A stretch of 64,000 nucleotides of DNA from Bradyrhizobium sp. WBOS07. Lineage in GTDB: Bacteria > Pseudomonadota > Alphaproteobacteria > Rhizobiales > Xanthobacteraceae. Position numbers and translations under genes: made by a program. Under the pieces are notes generated by a model. It was not told the DNA's origin. It did no database searches and was given only the letters and a program-made list of their open reading frames with translations. Every line of letters starts with the position of its first letter. The stretch's first letter is position 1. The stretch lies in the NCBI RefSeq assembly GCF_024585165.1, contig NZ_CP029008.1, positions 1,736,001 to 1,800,000 on the forward strand, given 5' to 3'. Positions 44,518 through 55,010 of this stretch are shown here, piece by piece.

Positions 44518-47500
44518 TCACTCCGCCGCCACCATCTGCTGCGTGCGCCACTGGCCGAGCAGGGCGCGGAGCGAGGCCGGCTTGACCGGCTTGTTGAGCA
44601 CGGCGACCTTCTCGTCGCGTGCGGCGACCTGCACGGCGGGGCTGCGGTCGGCGGTGATCAGGATCGCGGGGATGCCGTCGCCGAAACGGCGGCGGATCTC
44701 GCGGATCGCGGCGATGCCGTTGCCGCGATCGAGATGGTAGTCGACTAAGAGGCCGGTGACGCGCCGTCCAGCCGCTTCGATCGCCGCGATCGCGCCTTCG
44801 GGATCGGCGACCGCGATCACCTCGGCGTCCCACGCCTTCAGCAGCGTCCGCATGCCGTCGAGGATCGCCGCGTCGTTCTCGATGCAGACGATCAGCGCGC
44901 CCGAGATCGGCGTGTGCGCCAGCGGCGTCGCACTGGTCACGGCGGCGGTGTGGGTGATCGCCTTCGCCGTCGGCACCGTCACGGAGAACACCGAGCCGCC
45001 GCTTGCAGTCCCGTCGATGGCGATGCCGTGCTTGAGCACCCGCGCCAGCCGTTCGACGATCGAGAGTCCGAGGCCGAGGCCGCGCGCGATCCGCGCCCCC
45101 TGCTCCAGGCGATGGAATTCCTTGAAGATCTCGCCGCGCTTGACCGGCGGGATGCCGACGCCGGTGTCGTAGACACAGATCCTGAGCGAAGTGCCCTGGC
45201 GGCGACAGCCGACCAGCACGCGGCCGCGCGGGGTGTATTTGATGGCATTCGAGATCAGGTTCTGCAGCAGGCGGCGCAGCAGGAGCCGATCCGATTCGAC
45301 CGGCAGCGAGCAGGGCACGAAGACGAGCTCGAGGCCCTTGGCCCGCGCGATCGGCGCGAACTCGATCTCCAGCGAGCGCATCAGATCGGCCATCTTGAAG
45401 CTCGAGATCGAGGTCGTCATCGCGCCGGCGTCCAGCCGGGAGATGTCCAGCAGCGCGCCGAGGATCTCCTCGATAGCCTGCAGCGATTCGTCGATGTTCT
45501 CGACCAGCCGCGTCTCCTCGCCGTTGTGCTGGCGCTCGACCAGGCTGGTGACATAGAGCCGGGCCGCGTTCAGCGGCTGGAGGATGTCGTGGCTGGCGGC
45601 GGCGAGGAAGCGGGTCTTGGAGATGCTGGCGTCTTCCGCCGCGCTCTTGGCCAAAGCGAGCTCGGAATTCAGCCGCGTCAGCTCCTCGGTGCGGTCGCGC
45701 ACGCGCTTCTCCAGCGTGGCGTTGGCGCGCTCCAGCGCTTCGGCCGCCTCGAAGCTCGGCGTGACGTCGGTGAAGGTGATGACGAAGCCGCCGCCCGGCA
45801 TGCGGTTGGTGAGCACCTCGATCACCATGTGGCGTTCCGGCAGGCGTTCGAGATACGGCTCGCTGTCGGTGGTGTAGGCCGCGAGCCGCTGCTCGATCAT
45901 CGCCTCGCTGTTGGCCTGACGGTCCGGATCGCTCGCGTCCATGAATTCCAGGATCTCGCGCAGCGGCGTGCCGAACTGGACGATGTGCGGGGGGACATTG
46001 AGGAGATCGCCGAACTGCCGGTTGGAGCAGATCAGCTGCAGGTCGGCATCGAACACCGCGATGCCCTGGCGCACGTGGTTCAGCGCGGTCTGCAGGATCT
46101 CGCGGTTGAAATGCAGCGCCGCGTGCGAATCGTCGAGCAGCTTGAGCGCGGCTTTGGCCGAGACGGTGCGCTTGCGCAGCAGCAGCGACATCACGAGGCG
46201 GGAGGAGGCAGCTCCGATCGAGGAGGCGATCAGGTGCTCGGCGTGCTGCAACAGCTCGAAATCGGCGGGAGCTCCCGGCTCGAGCCGCAGATTGCGCTGC
46301 GCGGAGAAGGCCTCGAAGGAGTGCCGCGCACGGTCGGGTCCGAGATATTGCGCCACCGTGGTCTGGATGTCCTGCACGGTGACCGTGGTGCGCCAGCGGC
46401 GGAAGCTGGGGGAGATCGGCGCAAGCGTATCGGGCACGAACAGGTCGGCCTGCAGCAGCTCGATGGACGAGGGCCTTCGCGCCAGCGACAGCAGCACATA
46501 GGTCAGGATGTTGAGCGACAGCGACCAGATGACGCCGTGCATCAGGGGCGGCAGGTCGGCGCCGAACAGCGCCTGCGGCCGCAGCGCCTCGATGCCGAAC
46601 GGGCCGTGCTGGAGCAGCAGGATCCCCGTGGTCGAGGAGTCCATGAAGCTCGGCATGAACAGCGTGTAGAGCCACACCGCGAAGCCGACCAGCATGCCGC
46701 CGATCGCGCCGCGCGCGGTGGCGCGCCGCCACAACAATCCGCCGAAGAAGCTCGGAGCAAGCTGTGCGATGGCGGCAAAGGAGAGCAGGCCGATGGCGGC
46801 GAGCTGGGTGCTGCCGAGCGCGCGATAGTAGAAATAGGCCATCACCATGATGGCGAAGATCGCGAGCCGCCGCGAGCGCAGCAGGAAGTTGCTGAAATCG
46901 GCGCCGCCGGTGCGCCCCTCGGGCCGCCGCTGCAGCACCAGGGGCACCACGAGGTCGTTCGAGACCATGATGGAGAGCGCGACGCATTCCACGATCACCA
47001 TCGCGGTGGCCGCGGACAGGCCGCCGACGAACACGACGACGCTGAGCAGATCCGCGCCGGCTTCCATCGGCAACGCCAGCACGTACATGTCGGGTTCGGC
47101 CGCGCCGAACGGGAAGGTGACGAGGCCGGCAAGCGCGATCGGGATCACGAACAGATTGATGGCGACGAGGTAGAGCGGGAACAGCCAGCGCGCGCGGCCG
47201 ACCTCGGCGTCGGAGGAGTTCTCGACCACGCTGACGTGGAACTGGCGCGGCAGCAGCATGATCGCGCACAGCGACAGCAGCGTCATGGTGAGGAAGTTGC
47301 CGATCGAGGGCGAGTAGTTGATCGCGCGCACCGCCTCCGGCGTCTTCATGGCACGCTCGATCAGCTCCTGCGGCGAGAACATCCAGAAGGTGACGAAGAT
47401 GCCGGCGGCGAGGAAGGCGACCAGCTTGATGATGGATTCGGTCGCGACCGCCAGCATCAGGCCGTGCTGGTGCTCGGTGGCGTCGGTCTGCCGGGTGCCG

Positions 47501-48036
47501 AACAGCACGGCGAAGGCCGCCATCGCCAGCGTCACCATCAGCGCGACGTCGCCAATCAGCGGGATGTGGGAGAAGGCTTGGTCCTCGCTCAGGATCGTCT
47601 CCAGCGAGGAGGCGACCGCCTTGAGCTGAAGCGCGATGTAGGGCACCGAGCCGATGATCGCGATTCCGGCGACGGTCGCCGCTACCGCCTGGCTCTTGCC
47701 GTAGCGAGCCCCGATGAAGTCGGCGATCGAGGTGATGTTGTGGGCCTTCGCCAGCTGGATCACGCGGCGCAGGACGCCGGCCCCGAGCCCGATCATCAGG
47801 ATCGGGCCGACATAGATGGCGAGGAAGTCCGTCGAGGTGCGGGTGGCGAAGCCGACCGAGCCGAAGAAGGTCCAGGACGTGCAATAGATCGCCAGCGACA
47901 GCGGATAGATCAGCCCGGGGGCACGACCGCGCCCGGCCGGCGAGCGGCGGTCGCCATGGCTCGCCACCAGGAACAGAAAGCCGATATAGCCGAAGGCGGC
48001 GGCGATCACGCCCCAATCGTGCAGCATGGCGAGCAC
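44518..48036 (-). CDS. CrbS/MxtR-like hybrid sensor kinase with sodium:solute symporter domain
   Basis: This 1172-residue protein starts with a sodium:solute symporter (SSSF) domain of about 12-13 membrane helices (residues about 5-500; IYCTSWTFFGSVGFATR and GARYGKSQAVAATVAGIAI are typical). A linker, a PAS domain (LNHVRQGIAVFDADLQLICS) and a coiled coil follow. The kinase has HisKA (FLAAASHDILQPLNAARLY) and HATPase (DTGVGIPP, GLGLGLSIVERLA). A C-terminal receiver domain has Asp1099 in LLVDYHLDRGNG. CrbS/MxtR sensors of this layout control acetate and carbon use. A GTG at 48036 has GGGAG four bases upstream; an ATG at 48027 is the alternative. Confidence 0.9.
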   Translation of the reverse strand: MLAMLHDWGVIAAAFGYIGFLFLVASHGDRRSPAGRGRAPGLIYPLSLAIYCTSWTFFGSVGFATRTSTDFLAIYVGPILMIGLGAGVLRRVIQLAKAHNITSIADFIGARYGKSQAVAATVAGIAIIGSVPYIALQLKAVASSLETILSEDQAFSHIPLIGDVALMVTLAMAAFAVLFGTRQTDATEHQHGLMLAVATESIIKLVAFLAAGIFVTFWMFSPQELIERAMKTPEAVRAINYSPSIGNFLTMTLLSLCAIMLLPRQFHVSVVENSSDAEVGRARWLFPLYLVAINLFVIPIALAGLVTFPFGAAEPDMYVLALPMEAGADLLSVVVFVGGLSAATAMVIVECVALSIMVSNDLVVPLVLQRRPEGRTGGADFSNFLLRSRRLAIFAIMVMAYFYYRALGSTQLAAIGLLSFAAIAQLAPSFFGGLLWRRATARGAIGGMLVGFAVWLYTLFMPSFMDSSTTGILLLQHGPFGIEALRPQALFGADLPPLMHGVIWSLSLNILTYVLLSLARRPSSIELLQADLFVPDTLAPISPSFRRWRTTVTVQDIQTTVAQYLGPDRARHSFEAFSAQRNLRLEPGAPADFELLQHAEHLIASSIGAASSRLVMSLLLRKRTVSAKAALKLLDDSHAALHFNREILQTALNHVRQGIAVFDADLQLICSNRQFGDLLNVPPHIVQFGTPLREILEFMDASDPDRQANSEAMIEQRLAAYTTDSEPYLERLPERHMVIEVLTNRMPGGGFVITFTDVTPSFEAAEALERANATLEKRVRDRTEELTRLNSELALAKSAAEDASISKTRFLAAASHDILQPLNAARLYVTSLVERQHNGEETRLVENIDESLQAIEEILGALLDISRLDAGAMTTSISSFKMADLMRSLEIEFAPIARAKGLELVFVPCSLPVESDRLLLRRLLQNLISNAIKYTPRGRVLVGCRRQGTSLRICVYDTGVGIPPVKRGEIFKEFHRLEQGARIARGLGLGLSIVERLARVLKHGIAIDGTASGGSVFSVTVPTAKAITHTAAVTSATPLAHTPISGALIVCIENDAAILDGMRTLLKAWDAEVIAVADPEGAIAAIEAAGRRVTGLLVDYHLDRGNGIAAIREIRRRFGDGIPAILITADRSPAVQVAARDEKVAVLNKPVKPASLRALLGQWRTQQMVAAE

Positions 48037-48175
48037 GCGTCTCCCTGGGCACCGGCGGCGCCCGCGCTCATTTTCCCTGCAAATCTAGCGCGTTGGACGG
48101 GGCGAAGCGACAGCGAAATGCCGGGCAGCAGCCGGAATCGGGGGTTTCGTTAAGGTGGGAATGCGGATGCTGGGA

Positions 48176-48364
48176 CTTACCCTCCCCTGGAGGGGGAGGG
48201 TCGATCGCGCGTAGCGCGAGCGGGGTGGGGTGATCTATCCACTCGGGCAGTATTGGATGTGGAGACACCGTCACCCCACCCCGCTACGCATTCCGCTTCG
48301 CTGCAGGCGTAGCGACCCACGGGCGAGCTACGCTCGTCCCGGACCCCTCCAGGGGAGGGTAAGA
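48176..48364. repeat. Long palindromic intergenic repeat, family E
   Basis: The left arm reads CTTACCCTCCCCTGGAGGGG then AGGGTCG, and GCGAGCGGGGTGGGGTGA. The right arm is TCACCCCACCCCGC and ends GGACCCCTCCAGGGGAGGGT then AAG. The outer arms are almost perfect complements. It fills the gap between the CrbS-like start and the hemA stop. Confidence 0.87.
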
Positions 48365-48369
48365 AAGAC

Positions 48370-49599
48370 CTACTCCGCCGCCAGCGACTTGGCGCGCAGC
48401 GGCAGGCCGAGGCGGTCCCACACCTGCAGCAGAGCTTCGGCGAGCTGATCGATCAGGCCGTCGTCATGATAGGGCGAGGGCGTGATGCGCAGCCGCTCAC
48501 TGCCCTTGGCGACCGTCGGGTAGTTGATCGGCTGGATGTAGATGCCATGCTCCTGGAGCAGGAGATCGGATGCCTGCTTGCACTTCTCGGGATCCCCGAC
48601 GAACAGCGGCACGATATGGGTGTCGCTCGACATCACGGGCAGGCCGGCGGCGTTGAGGATCGCCTTGACGCGGGCGGCGCGGTCCTGGTGGCGCTCGCGC
48701 TCCCAGTTCGAGGCCTTCAGGTGCTTGATCGCGGCGGTCGCCGCCGAGCAGATCGCAGGCGGCAGCGCGGTGGTGAAGATGAAGCCCGGCGCATAGGAGC
48801 GCACGGCATCGATGATCTGGCCGTTGGCGGCGATGTAGCCGCCGAGGCAGCCGAACGCCTTGGCGAGGGTGCCTTCGAGCACGTCGATGCGGTGCATGAC
48901 GCCGTCACGCTCGGCGATGCCGCCGCCGCGCGGGCCGTACATGCCGACCGCGTGGACCTCGTCGACATAGGTCATCGCGCCGTACTTCTCGGCGAGATCG
49001 CAGATCTTGGCGAGCGGAGCGACGTCGCCGTCCATGGAATAGAGGCTTTCGCAGATGATCAGCTTCGGACGGTTCGGGTCGGCCGCTTTCAGCAGCTCCT
49101 CGAGATGCGCCACGTCGTTGTGGCGGAACACGACCCGCTCGCAGCCCGACTGGCGGATGCCCTCGATCATCGAATTGTGGTTGAGCTCGTCCGACAGAAT
49201 GAGACAGTTCGGAATGAGCTTTGCGATGGTCGGAATGCCGGTCTGGTTCGAGACATAGCCCGAGGTGAACAGCAGCGCGGCTTCCTTGCCGTGGAGATCG
49301 GCGAGCTCGGCCTCGAGCTGGACCAGCGGATGATGCGTGCCGGCGATGTTGCGGGTGCCGCCGGCCCCGGTGCCGACGCGCGTTGCGGTTTCGACCATGG
49401 CGCCGACCACCTTCGGGTGCTGGCCCATGCCGAGATAATCGTTGGAGCACCAGATCACGACGTCGCGCTTGCCCTTGGGCGAGTGCCAGACCGCGTGCGG
49501 GAATCGGCCGGCGGTGCGCTCGAGGTCTGCGAACACGCGGTAGCGTCGCTCGGCGTGGAGACGATCGAGGGCGGAATCGAAGAACTGCTTGTAATCCAT
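48370..49599 (-). CDS. hemA: 5-aminolevulinate synthase
   Basis: This 409-residue PLP enzyme condenses glycine and succinyl-CoA to ALA, the first step of heme synthesis by the Shemin pathway used in alphaproteobacteria. The N-terminus is [20 protein letters not shown]. The glycine-binding and PLP motifs are [26 protein letters not shown] and [12 protein letters not shown]. The PLP lysine is Lys247 ([13 protein letters not shown]). The ATG at 49599 gives the exact family length. A perfect FixK/FNR box lies upstream at 49736. Confidence 0.96.
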   Translation of the reverse strand: MDYKQFFDSALDRLHAERRYRVFADLERTAGRFPHAVWHSPKGKRDVVIWCSNDYLGMGQHPKVVGAMVETATRVGTGAGGTRNIAGTHHPLVQLEAELADLHGKEAALLFTSGYVSNQTGIPTIAKLIPNCLILSDELNHNSMIEGIRQSGCERVVFRHNDVAHLEELLKAADPNRPKLIICESLYSMDGDVAPLAKICDLAEKYGAMTYVDEVHAVGMYGPRGGGIAERDGVMHRIDVLEGTLAKAFGCLGGYIAANGQIIDAVRSYAPGFIFTTALPPAICSAATAAIKHLKASNWERERHQDRAARVKAILNAAGLPVMSSDTHIVPLFVGDPEKCKQASDLLLQEHGIYIQPINYPTVAKGSERLRITPSPYHDDGLIDQLAEALLQVWDRLGLPLRAKSLAAE

Positions 49600-49939
49600 C
49601 GGCAAAACCTGCAACGGAACCCGGCCAAGGCGGCCACCCATTTTTAGAGCTTTTCCAGCTCCAATGTCTATGCGCCAGCACACATTTGGTGCGAGGCGCG
49701 CGGGTATATTGATAGCGGCGTCTCGCAGGCGATAGTTGATGTGGATCAAACGCCTAACGCGTTCCGCCGCCGCGGATGGCGGCCCCTGCGACAGCCGCAG
49801 ACCGCCGCAGCCGGCTTGGACATTTTGTCCATGGGGCGCCCTGCGTCCATGATGGCCGAGCTGGTCGCGCCGATCCCGCCGTCTTGTTTTCGTCCGGGCG
49901 CGGAGCGGTGCTCGCCAAGCTCATGCGAAAGGACGCCCG
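49600..49939. other. Divergent regulatory region, hemA and aroQ
   Basis: This 340-base stretch between hemA and aroQ holds the FixK-type box at 49736-49749. No gene is seen in it. Confidence 0.6.
49736..49749. promoter_or_regulatory. FixK/FNR-type box upstream of hemA
   Basis: TTGATGTGGATCAA is a perfect TTGA-N6-TCAA site, centred 143 bases before the hemA start. In B. japonicum hemA is known to respond to oxygen through the FixLJ cascade, so a functional FixK2 site is likely. If it acts from -41.5, the transcript would start near 49701. Confidence 0.7.
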
Positions 49940-50371
49940 ATGAAACGTGTCATGATCCTCAACGGTCCCAACCTCAATATGCTCGGCATCCGCGAGCCGC
50001 ATATCTATGGCACGACGACGCTCGCGGAGATCAACGCGAGCTGCACGGACGCCGCAGCCAAGCTCGGCCTCGAGCTTACCTTCCACCAGTCCAACCATGA
50101 AGGCGTCCTCGTCGACCTGATCCAGTCGTCGCGGCAGGATGCCGACGCCATCGTCATCAACCCAGCCGGCTTCTCATTCACCTCGGTCGCCATCATGGAC
50201 GCGATCAAGACGTTCGAGGGCCCGGTGCTGGAAGTCCACATCTCCAACATCCACGCCCGCGACGAATATCACCGCCACTCCAGGATCTCGTTCGTGGCGA
50301 CCGGCGTGATCTGCGGCCTGGGCCCGTTCGGCTACATCGCGGCGCTGCACGCGATCGCGAACATGAAGTGA
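49940..50371 (+). CDS. aroQ: 3-dehydroquinate dehydratase, type II
   Basis: This 143-residue dodecameric enzyme catalyses the third step of the shikimate pathway. NGPNLNMLGIREPHIYG carries the catalytic Tyr23 and the loop arginine. HQSNHEGVLVDLIQ, NPAGFSFTSVAI and EVHISNIHARDEYHRHS (catalytic His and substrate-binding residues) complete the signature. It is divergent from hemA. In other alphaproteobacteria accB/accC often follow; here a repeat and a minus-strand gene follow instead. Confidence 0.95.
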   Translation: MKRVMILNGPNLNMLGIREPHIYGTTTLAEINASCTDAAAKLGLELTFHQSNHEGVLVDLIQSSRQDADAIVINPAGFSFTSVAIMDAIKTFEGPVLEVHISNIHARDEYHRHSRISFVATGVICGLGPFGYIAALHAIANMK

Positions 50372-50387
50372 GATGGTTCCACAGACT

Positions 50388-50475
50388 CGCCATACCCGGG
50401 CTTGTCCCGGGCATCCACGACCTCGTTCTCTCGCGTGGAAGAACGTGGATGGCCGGGACAAGCCCGGCCATGACG
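50388..50475. repeat. Palindromic intergenic repeat, family G
   Basis: CCCGGGCTTGTCCCGGGCAT then CCACG is mirrored by CGTGGATGGCCGGGACAAGC then CCGGCCATGACG. It fills the gap between convergent aroQ and the MBL hydrolase gene. Confidence 0.83.
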
Positions 50476-50482
50476 ATAACGT

Positions 50483-51544
50483 CTACGTCGTCCGAAACTG
50501 CAGCACGCCGTCCTTCGTCTCGGCGGTCAGCCGGCCCTCGACGATCATGTAGTTGACGTGGGCGACCAGCTCGCCGGCGGCAAAGCCCATCTGGTGCTCG
50601 TCGAGCACATGCTTGTTGAACACCACGGGCACCAGGGCGCGCGAGGTCTGCGGCACCTCGCGGCAGGCCTCCGCGATCAGGCGACAGCGCTCCTCGTGGT
50701 GGTCGGCGAGCTGCTTGATGCGGGTCTTCAATCCGTAGAACGGCACGCCGTGGCCGGGCAGCACCAGCACGTCATAGGGCAGCGTCGTGGTGAGGCTGGC
50801 GAGCGAGGCGAGATATTCGCCGAGCGAGTTCTGGTCGGGCTCGACCGCCCAGACGCTGACATTGGGCGAGATCCTGCTCAGCACCTGGTCAGCCGAGAGG
50901 AACAGCTTGTCGTCGGCGCAATACAGCATGACCTGGTCGAGCGCATGGCCGCCGCCGGTGATCACCTTGAAGCGGCGCGTGCCGATGACGACGTCGTCGC
51001 CATGGGAGATGCGGCGGTAGGAGGGCGGCAGCACCGAGACGCGCTTGAGATAATCCTGGCCGCGGCCCAGCAGCTTCTCGGTCAGCGACTCGTCCATGCC
51101 GTGGCGGCGGAAGAACAGCCGCTGCGCTTCCTGCCGCTCCGCGGTGCCGCGGTTCTGGTGATAGACCGATTGCAGATACTCGACCTGCGACATCACCAGC
51201 GGGCAGTTGAACCGCTCCACCACCCAGCCGGCGAGGCCGACGTGGTCGGGATGGGAGTGGGTGACGATCAGGCGCGTGACGGTGACGCCCTTGAGCGGTC
51301 CGTCGAACAGCTTGGTCCAGGCCTCGATCGTCTCCTCGTTGCCGAAGCCGGTATCGACCATCGCATAGCCGTCGCCGTCGGCGAGCAGGTAGATGTTCAC
51401 GTGGTTGAGGCGGAACGGCAGCTTCAGCCGGGCCCACAACACGCCGGGCCTGACTTCGACGATCTCGTCGTGGCCGGGATGCTGATCCCAGGGATAGCGC
51501 AGCGCCTCGGCCGAGGACGGCGCGGTGTCGGTTTTCGCGGTCAT
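50483..51544 (-). CDS. MBL-fold metallo-hydrolase
   Basis: This 353-residue metallo-beta-lactamase fold protein has the metal motif THSHPDHVGLAGWV (His96-His101 region). Further ligands are in GGGHALDQVMLYC, FLSADQVLS (Asp) and VLPGHGVPFYG (His). A C-terminal winged-helix-like tail (GFAAGELVAHVNYMIVEGRL) is typical of the LACTB2-like/GloB-like subgroup. It may hydrolyse thioesters or lactones; the substrate cannot be assigned. It stands as a single gene. Confidence 0.88.
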   Translation of the reverse strand: MTAKTDTAPSSAEALRYPWDQHPGHDEIVEVRPGVLWARLKLPFRLNHVNIYLLADGDGYAMVDTGFGNEETIEAWTKLFDGPLKGVTVTRLIVTHSHPDHVGLAGWVVERFNCPLVMSQVEYLQSVYHQNRGTAERQEAQRLFFRRHGMDESLTEKLLGRGQDYLKRVSVLPPSYRRISHGDDVVIGTRRFKVITGGGHALDQVMLYCADDKLFLSADQVLSRISPNVSVWAVEPDQNSLGEYLASLASLTTTLPYDVLVLPGHGVPFYGLKTRIKQLADHHEERCRLIAEACREVPQTSRALVPVVFNKHVLDEHQMGFAAGELVAHVNYMIVEGRLTAETKDGVLQFRTT

Positions 51545-51688
51545 GCTACCCGCTTAAACCCGGCGCGCGCGCCGCGCCAGCCGAAAAAGGACCGGACGGG
51601 GCCTTCGCATGGCGGTCATACCGGAGGCTTTTTCCGTGATGTGGGACCGCGAGACGCCGGCTCCCTCAACCAGGCACCCTCACGCCGA

Positions 51689-51713
51689 CCCTCTCCCGCA
51701 GGCGGGAGAGGGG
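51689..51713. repeat. Short remnant of a palindromic repeat, family F type
   Basis: CCCTCTCCCGCAGGCGGGAG then AGGGG is a 24-base palindrome just after the chemotaxis receptor stop. It resembles the arms of the repeat at 60044-60263. It might act as a weak hairpin terminator. Confidence 0.55.
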
Positions 51714-51738
51714 AGCGCAGTACCGATGCCGCGGCGTC

Positions 51739-53892
51739 CTACGCCGCCCGCATGTTGTTGAGGAACGCGTCGATCTCTCCGCGCAGCAGGTCGGCTTCGC
51801 GGCGTAGCGCGTCGGAGGCGCCCAGCACTTCGCTCGCGGCGGCGCCGGCTTCGGCGGAGGCGGTGGAGACGCCGACGATGTTGCTGGAGACCTCGCTGGT
51901 GCCGCCGGCCGCATGCTGGATGTTGCGCGCGATCTCGCGGGTGGCGGCGCCCTGCTCCTCGACCGCGGCCGCGATCGTCGTGGTCACGTCGTTGATCTCG
52001 CCGATGATCCGGCCGATGCCCTGAATGGCGCCGACCGCCGAGGTCGTGATGTCCTGCATGCTGGCGATCTGGGTGCGGATCTCCTCCGTCGCCTTGGCGG
52101 TCTGGCTCGCCAGGCTCTTCACCTCGGAGGCGACCACGGCGAAGCCGCGGCCGGCCTCGCCGGCACGCGCCGCCTCGATGGTGGCGTTGAGCGCGAGCAG
52201 ATTGGTCTGCGAGGCGATGGTCTGGATCAAATCGACCACGACGCTGATGCGGCTCGCGCTGTCGGCGAGGCTCTGCACCGTGGCATCGGTCGCGCCGGCT
52301 TCGTCAACGGCCTTCTTGGCGATCGCGGCCGAGGTCACGACCTGCTTGCTGATTTCCTCGATCGAGGACGACAGCTGCTCGGTGCCCGACGAGACGGTCT
52401 GCACGTTGACGGAGGTCTCCTCGGCGGCGGAGGCGACCGCGTTGACCAGCGCGTTGGACTGGTCGGCGGTGGTCGACATGCTCTGCGCGGTCGACTGCAT
52501 CGAATTGGCCGATTGCGCCAGGTTGTCGAGCGCGGTGCGCACCGTGTTCTCGAATTCGGCGATCTTCGCCTCCATGCGCGCGGCCCGCTCGGCCTTGGCG
52601 ATGCGGTCCTTGTCCTGCTCGCCGGCGAGCGCCCGGGCTTCGATCATGCTGTCGCGGAACACGGTCAACGTGTCGTTCATCGCGCCGATCTCGTCCTTGT
52701 GCTTGGCGCGCGCGATCTCGGTGTCGAGATCGCCGGCCGAGAGCAGCTGCATGGCGCGCTGCAGGCCGGTGATCCGGCGCAGGATGTTGCGGCCGACATA
52801 GAGCCAGACGAACAGCGCCGAGCCGACCAGCATCGCGGCCCCGAGCGCCAGCATCACGGAGGTCGCGAGCGAGGTCTCCTGCTGCGCCTGGGAGGTCGAG
52901 GCGTTGGTCTCCTTCTGCACGCCGTCGACGAGCTGCTGCACGCTGATGCCGAGGCCGACATTGAGCTTGCGGGTCTCGTCCAGGATGGTCTGGCCGTAGT
53001 CGATGGAATCAAGCTCCTTCTCGCGCAGATTGAACACGCCGGTCTTGCCGGTGCCGAGCGCGAGCAGCTTCTCCGCCGTCTCGCGCAGCATCTTGTTGCC
53101 CTGGTTGTCCGGCAGCAGATCGAGATTGGAGCGCAGGCGGCCCTGCGCCGTCTTGAATTCCTTCTGGATGTCGTCGAGCTTGTCGCTGCTGTTGGCCGAC
53201 AGCGCCGCGCTCATGTCGGCGGCCGCGAGGTTGCCGCTGGCGACGACGTTGCCGAGCTGGCCGACGGTCTGCGCGGCCTCGCTTGCATCGGTGGCGGACA
53301 GGTCGGCCGAGCCGAGAATGGCGTTGACTCGGGTCTGCGCGTCGAGCATCGCCGGGCTGGCCGCGCCGACGAAGGCGCCCTGCGCGCTGCGCAGCGCGTC
53401 ATATTGCTTGTCATGGAGGGCGGCGATATCCAGCCGCTCGCGGGCGGCCTTGGCCAGGCTCTGCGCCGCCTCGTTGATGCTCTTCATCGTCTCGCTGAGT
53501 CCGGAGACGACCGATTTGTCGCCGCCGAGCTGAATGATCTCGGTGAGCTTCTGCTGCGTCTGCTCCTGCAATTCCTTGAGCTTCTTGGTGCGCTCGTTGA
53601 GGGCTTCCTCGCTTTGCGCCGCGAGCAGGGCCGGTCCCTGCGCCGCAAGGCTCGCGCTCAGCGCCGACAATTGCAGGCTGGCGGTCAGGCGCGGAATGTC
53701 CCGTCCGCTCAGCTCGGTCATGCGTCCGCCGAGATTCTGCAGCGCCAGCCCGGCGCCGGCTGCGATCACGAGGCCCATGCCTGCGATCACCGCGAACGCC
53801 GCAAACAGGCTGCCGCGCACGCCCCATGCCGGCATCTTGAATCGCGGCTTGAATCGACCAAGCAAAGGGCCAAGGCCCAGACGGATCGCCAT
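51739..53892 (-). CDS. Methyl-accepting chemotaxis protein
   Basis: This 717-residue receptor has a membrane helix near residue 30 ([21 protein letters not shown]). A roughly 300-residue helical periplasmic sensor region rich in Ala, Ser and Gln follows. A second helix ([20 protein letters not shown]) leads to HAMP ([17 protein letters not shown]). The cytoplasmic signalling hairpin tip is [20 protein letters not shown] then [17 protein letters not shown]. The ATG at 53892 is preceded by GGGGGA. It is a single gene without che genes nearby. Ligand is unknown. Confidence 0.93.
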   Translation of the reverse strand: MAIRLGLGPLLGRFKPRFKMPAWGVRGSLFAAFAVIAGMGLVIAAGAGLALQNLGGRMTELSGRDIPRLTASLQLSALSASLAAQGPALLAAQSEEALNERTKKLKELQEQTQQKLTEIIQLGGDKSVVSGLSETMKSINEAAQSLAKAARERLDIAALHDKQYDALRSAQGAFVGAASPAMLDAQTRVNAILGSADLSATDASEAAQTVGQLGNVVASGNLAAADMSAALSANSSDKLDDIQKEFKTAQGRLRSNLDLLPDNQGNKMLRETAEKLLALGTGKTGVFNLREKELDSIDYGQTILDETRKLNVGLGISVQQLVDGVQKETNASTSQAQQETSLATSVMLALGAAMLVGSALFVWLYVGRNILRRITGLQRAMQLLSAGDLDTEIARAKHKDEIGAMNDTLTVFRDSMIEARALAGEQDKDRIAKAERAARMEAKIAEFENTVRTALDNLAQSANSMQSTAQSMSTTADQSNALVNAVASAAEETSVNVQTVSSGTEQLSSSIEEISKQVVTSAAIAKKAVDEAGATDATVQSLADSASRISVVVDLIQTIASQTNLLALNATIEAARAGEAGRGFAVVASEVKSLASQTAKATEEIRTQIASMQDITTSAVGAIQGIGRIIGEINDVTTTIAAAVEEQGAATREIARNIQHAAGGTSEVSSNIVGVSTASAEAGAAASEVLGASDALRREADLLRGEIDAFLNNMRAA

Positions 53893-54006
53893 CGAAAATT
53901 CCCCCAGCGTTCTTGCTTCTCTTTGTGGCCGGCAGTATCGGCACGGCCGGGTTAAAAAAATCGCAATATCCGCAAACGGTTGCGTCTGTTCCGCAGGGCG
54001 AAAAAA

Positions 54007-54034
54007 GAAGGGCCGGCGACGTCGCCGGCCCTTC
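54007..54034 (-). terminator. Intrinsic terminator after the beta-barrel gene
   Basis: A 28-base perfect palindrome (GAAGGGCCGGCGAC / GTCGCCGGCCCTTC) is followed by TTTTTT on the minus strand, 26 bases beyond the stop. Confidence 0.88.
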
Positions 54035-54059
54035 GTCCTGGTAAAGTTGCGGTAACCGA

Positions 54060-54785
54060 TCAGTAGCGCGCGGCCGCCGGGCCTGCCCAGTTGAAGCGGT
54101 AGTTGACGCCCGCCTTGATGGTGTGGTCGTCGGTGGTGAAGCTGCCGGTGCCGACGAGCGGACCCGCGGTGAAGCTCGCGTCGCCGAAATTGTAATACTG
54201 GTACTCGGCCTTGGCCGACCAGTTCGGGGCGAACATGTATTCGAGGCCGGCACCGACGGTGTAGCCGTTGCGGTGATCGCCCGTGATGACGAAGGCGGCC
54301 GGCACGCCGCCGACGGTCACCCTCTCGTTGTTGTCCGAATAGGCGTAGCCGCCCTTCACGTAGACGAGGCCGGGACCCCAGGTGTAGCCGATGCGGCCGG
54401 TGATCGAGCCGAGACCGCGCTGGTCGTTGGTGTAGGCGATGCCGCCCGGAAACACGGCGCCGACGCTGCCGGAGAGCCAGGAATACTGGCCCTCGACGCC
54501 GACCACGACGTTCGGGTGGAACTGCCAGTCCGCACCGACCTGCACGCCGCCGAGGAAACGGCCATTGCCGTTGTTGCCGGTGGAGAGGCCGCTGAAATTG
54601 TTGTCGCTGGAGAACGCGCCGCCGATATGGCCACCGATGTAGAAACCGGTCCAGTTGTAGATCGGCGCGGCATAGGCCGGCGCGGGCGACTTGTAATAGT
54701 TGCGGTTGCCGAGATCGGCACCGACGGCCGGCGCAGCCGCGCCCATCGCGAGCAGCGCAACGGTCGCAAACAGAATCTTCTTCAT
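54060..54785 (-). CDS. Outer-membrane beta-barrel protein (Omp25/Omp31-like)
   Basis: This 241-residue outer-membrane protein has a signal peptide ([20 protein letters not shown], then VGAD). [17 protein letters not shown] is the signature of the rhizobial Omp25/31 group. Alternating beta strands follow ([20 protein letters not shown], then [20 protein letters not shown]). It ends in the C-terminal strand [23 protein letters not shown] 54785 gives a clean signal peptide; a start six codons upstream is also open. Confidence 0.9.
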   Translation of the reverse strand: MKKILFATVALLAMGAAAPAVGADLGNRNYYKSPAPAYAAPIYNWTGFYIGGHIGGAFSSDNNFSGLSTGNNGNGRFLGGVQVGADWQFHPNVVVGVEGQYSWLSGSVGAVFPGGIAYTNDQRGLGSITGRIGYTWGPGLVYVKGGYAYSDNNERVTVGGVPAAFVITGDHRNGYTVGAGLEYMFAPNWSAKAEYQYYNFGDASFTAGPLVGTGSFTTDDHTIKAGVNYRFNWAGPAAARY

Positions 54786-55010
54786 CGTCTTGAACTCCAG
54801 CACTCAATGTCCCCGGCAGGCGCGCTGTCCGCGCCGGCGTTGGTTCTGCAGATAGCTCGCTTTTGATGAAAATGCTGTCACATGCATGGCACAGCGAGAC
54901 CCAACCCAACCTATTGGGCTGCAAATGATTTTCGTGCTTAATGCGGGCTTAAGAAATGCTGAAGGAAGGTTTAACGCCGCAGCGTCTCGGTAACCTCCAC
55001 GCGCACTTCG

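Noticed and set aside
44914..48153. Plus-strand open frame of about 1080 codons opposite the CrbS-like sensor gene
   Set aside because: It is antisense to a clear multidomain gene, and the product is low-complexity Arg/Glu/Asp/His-rich with no domain.
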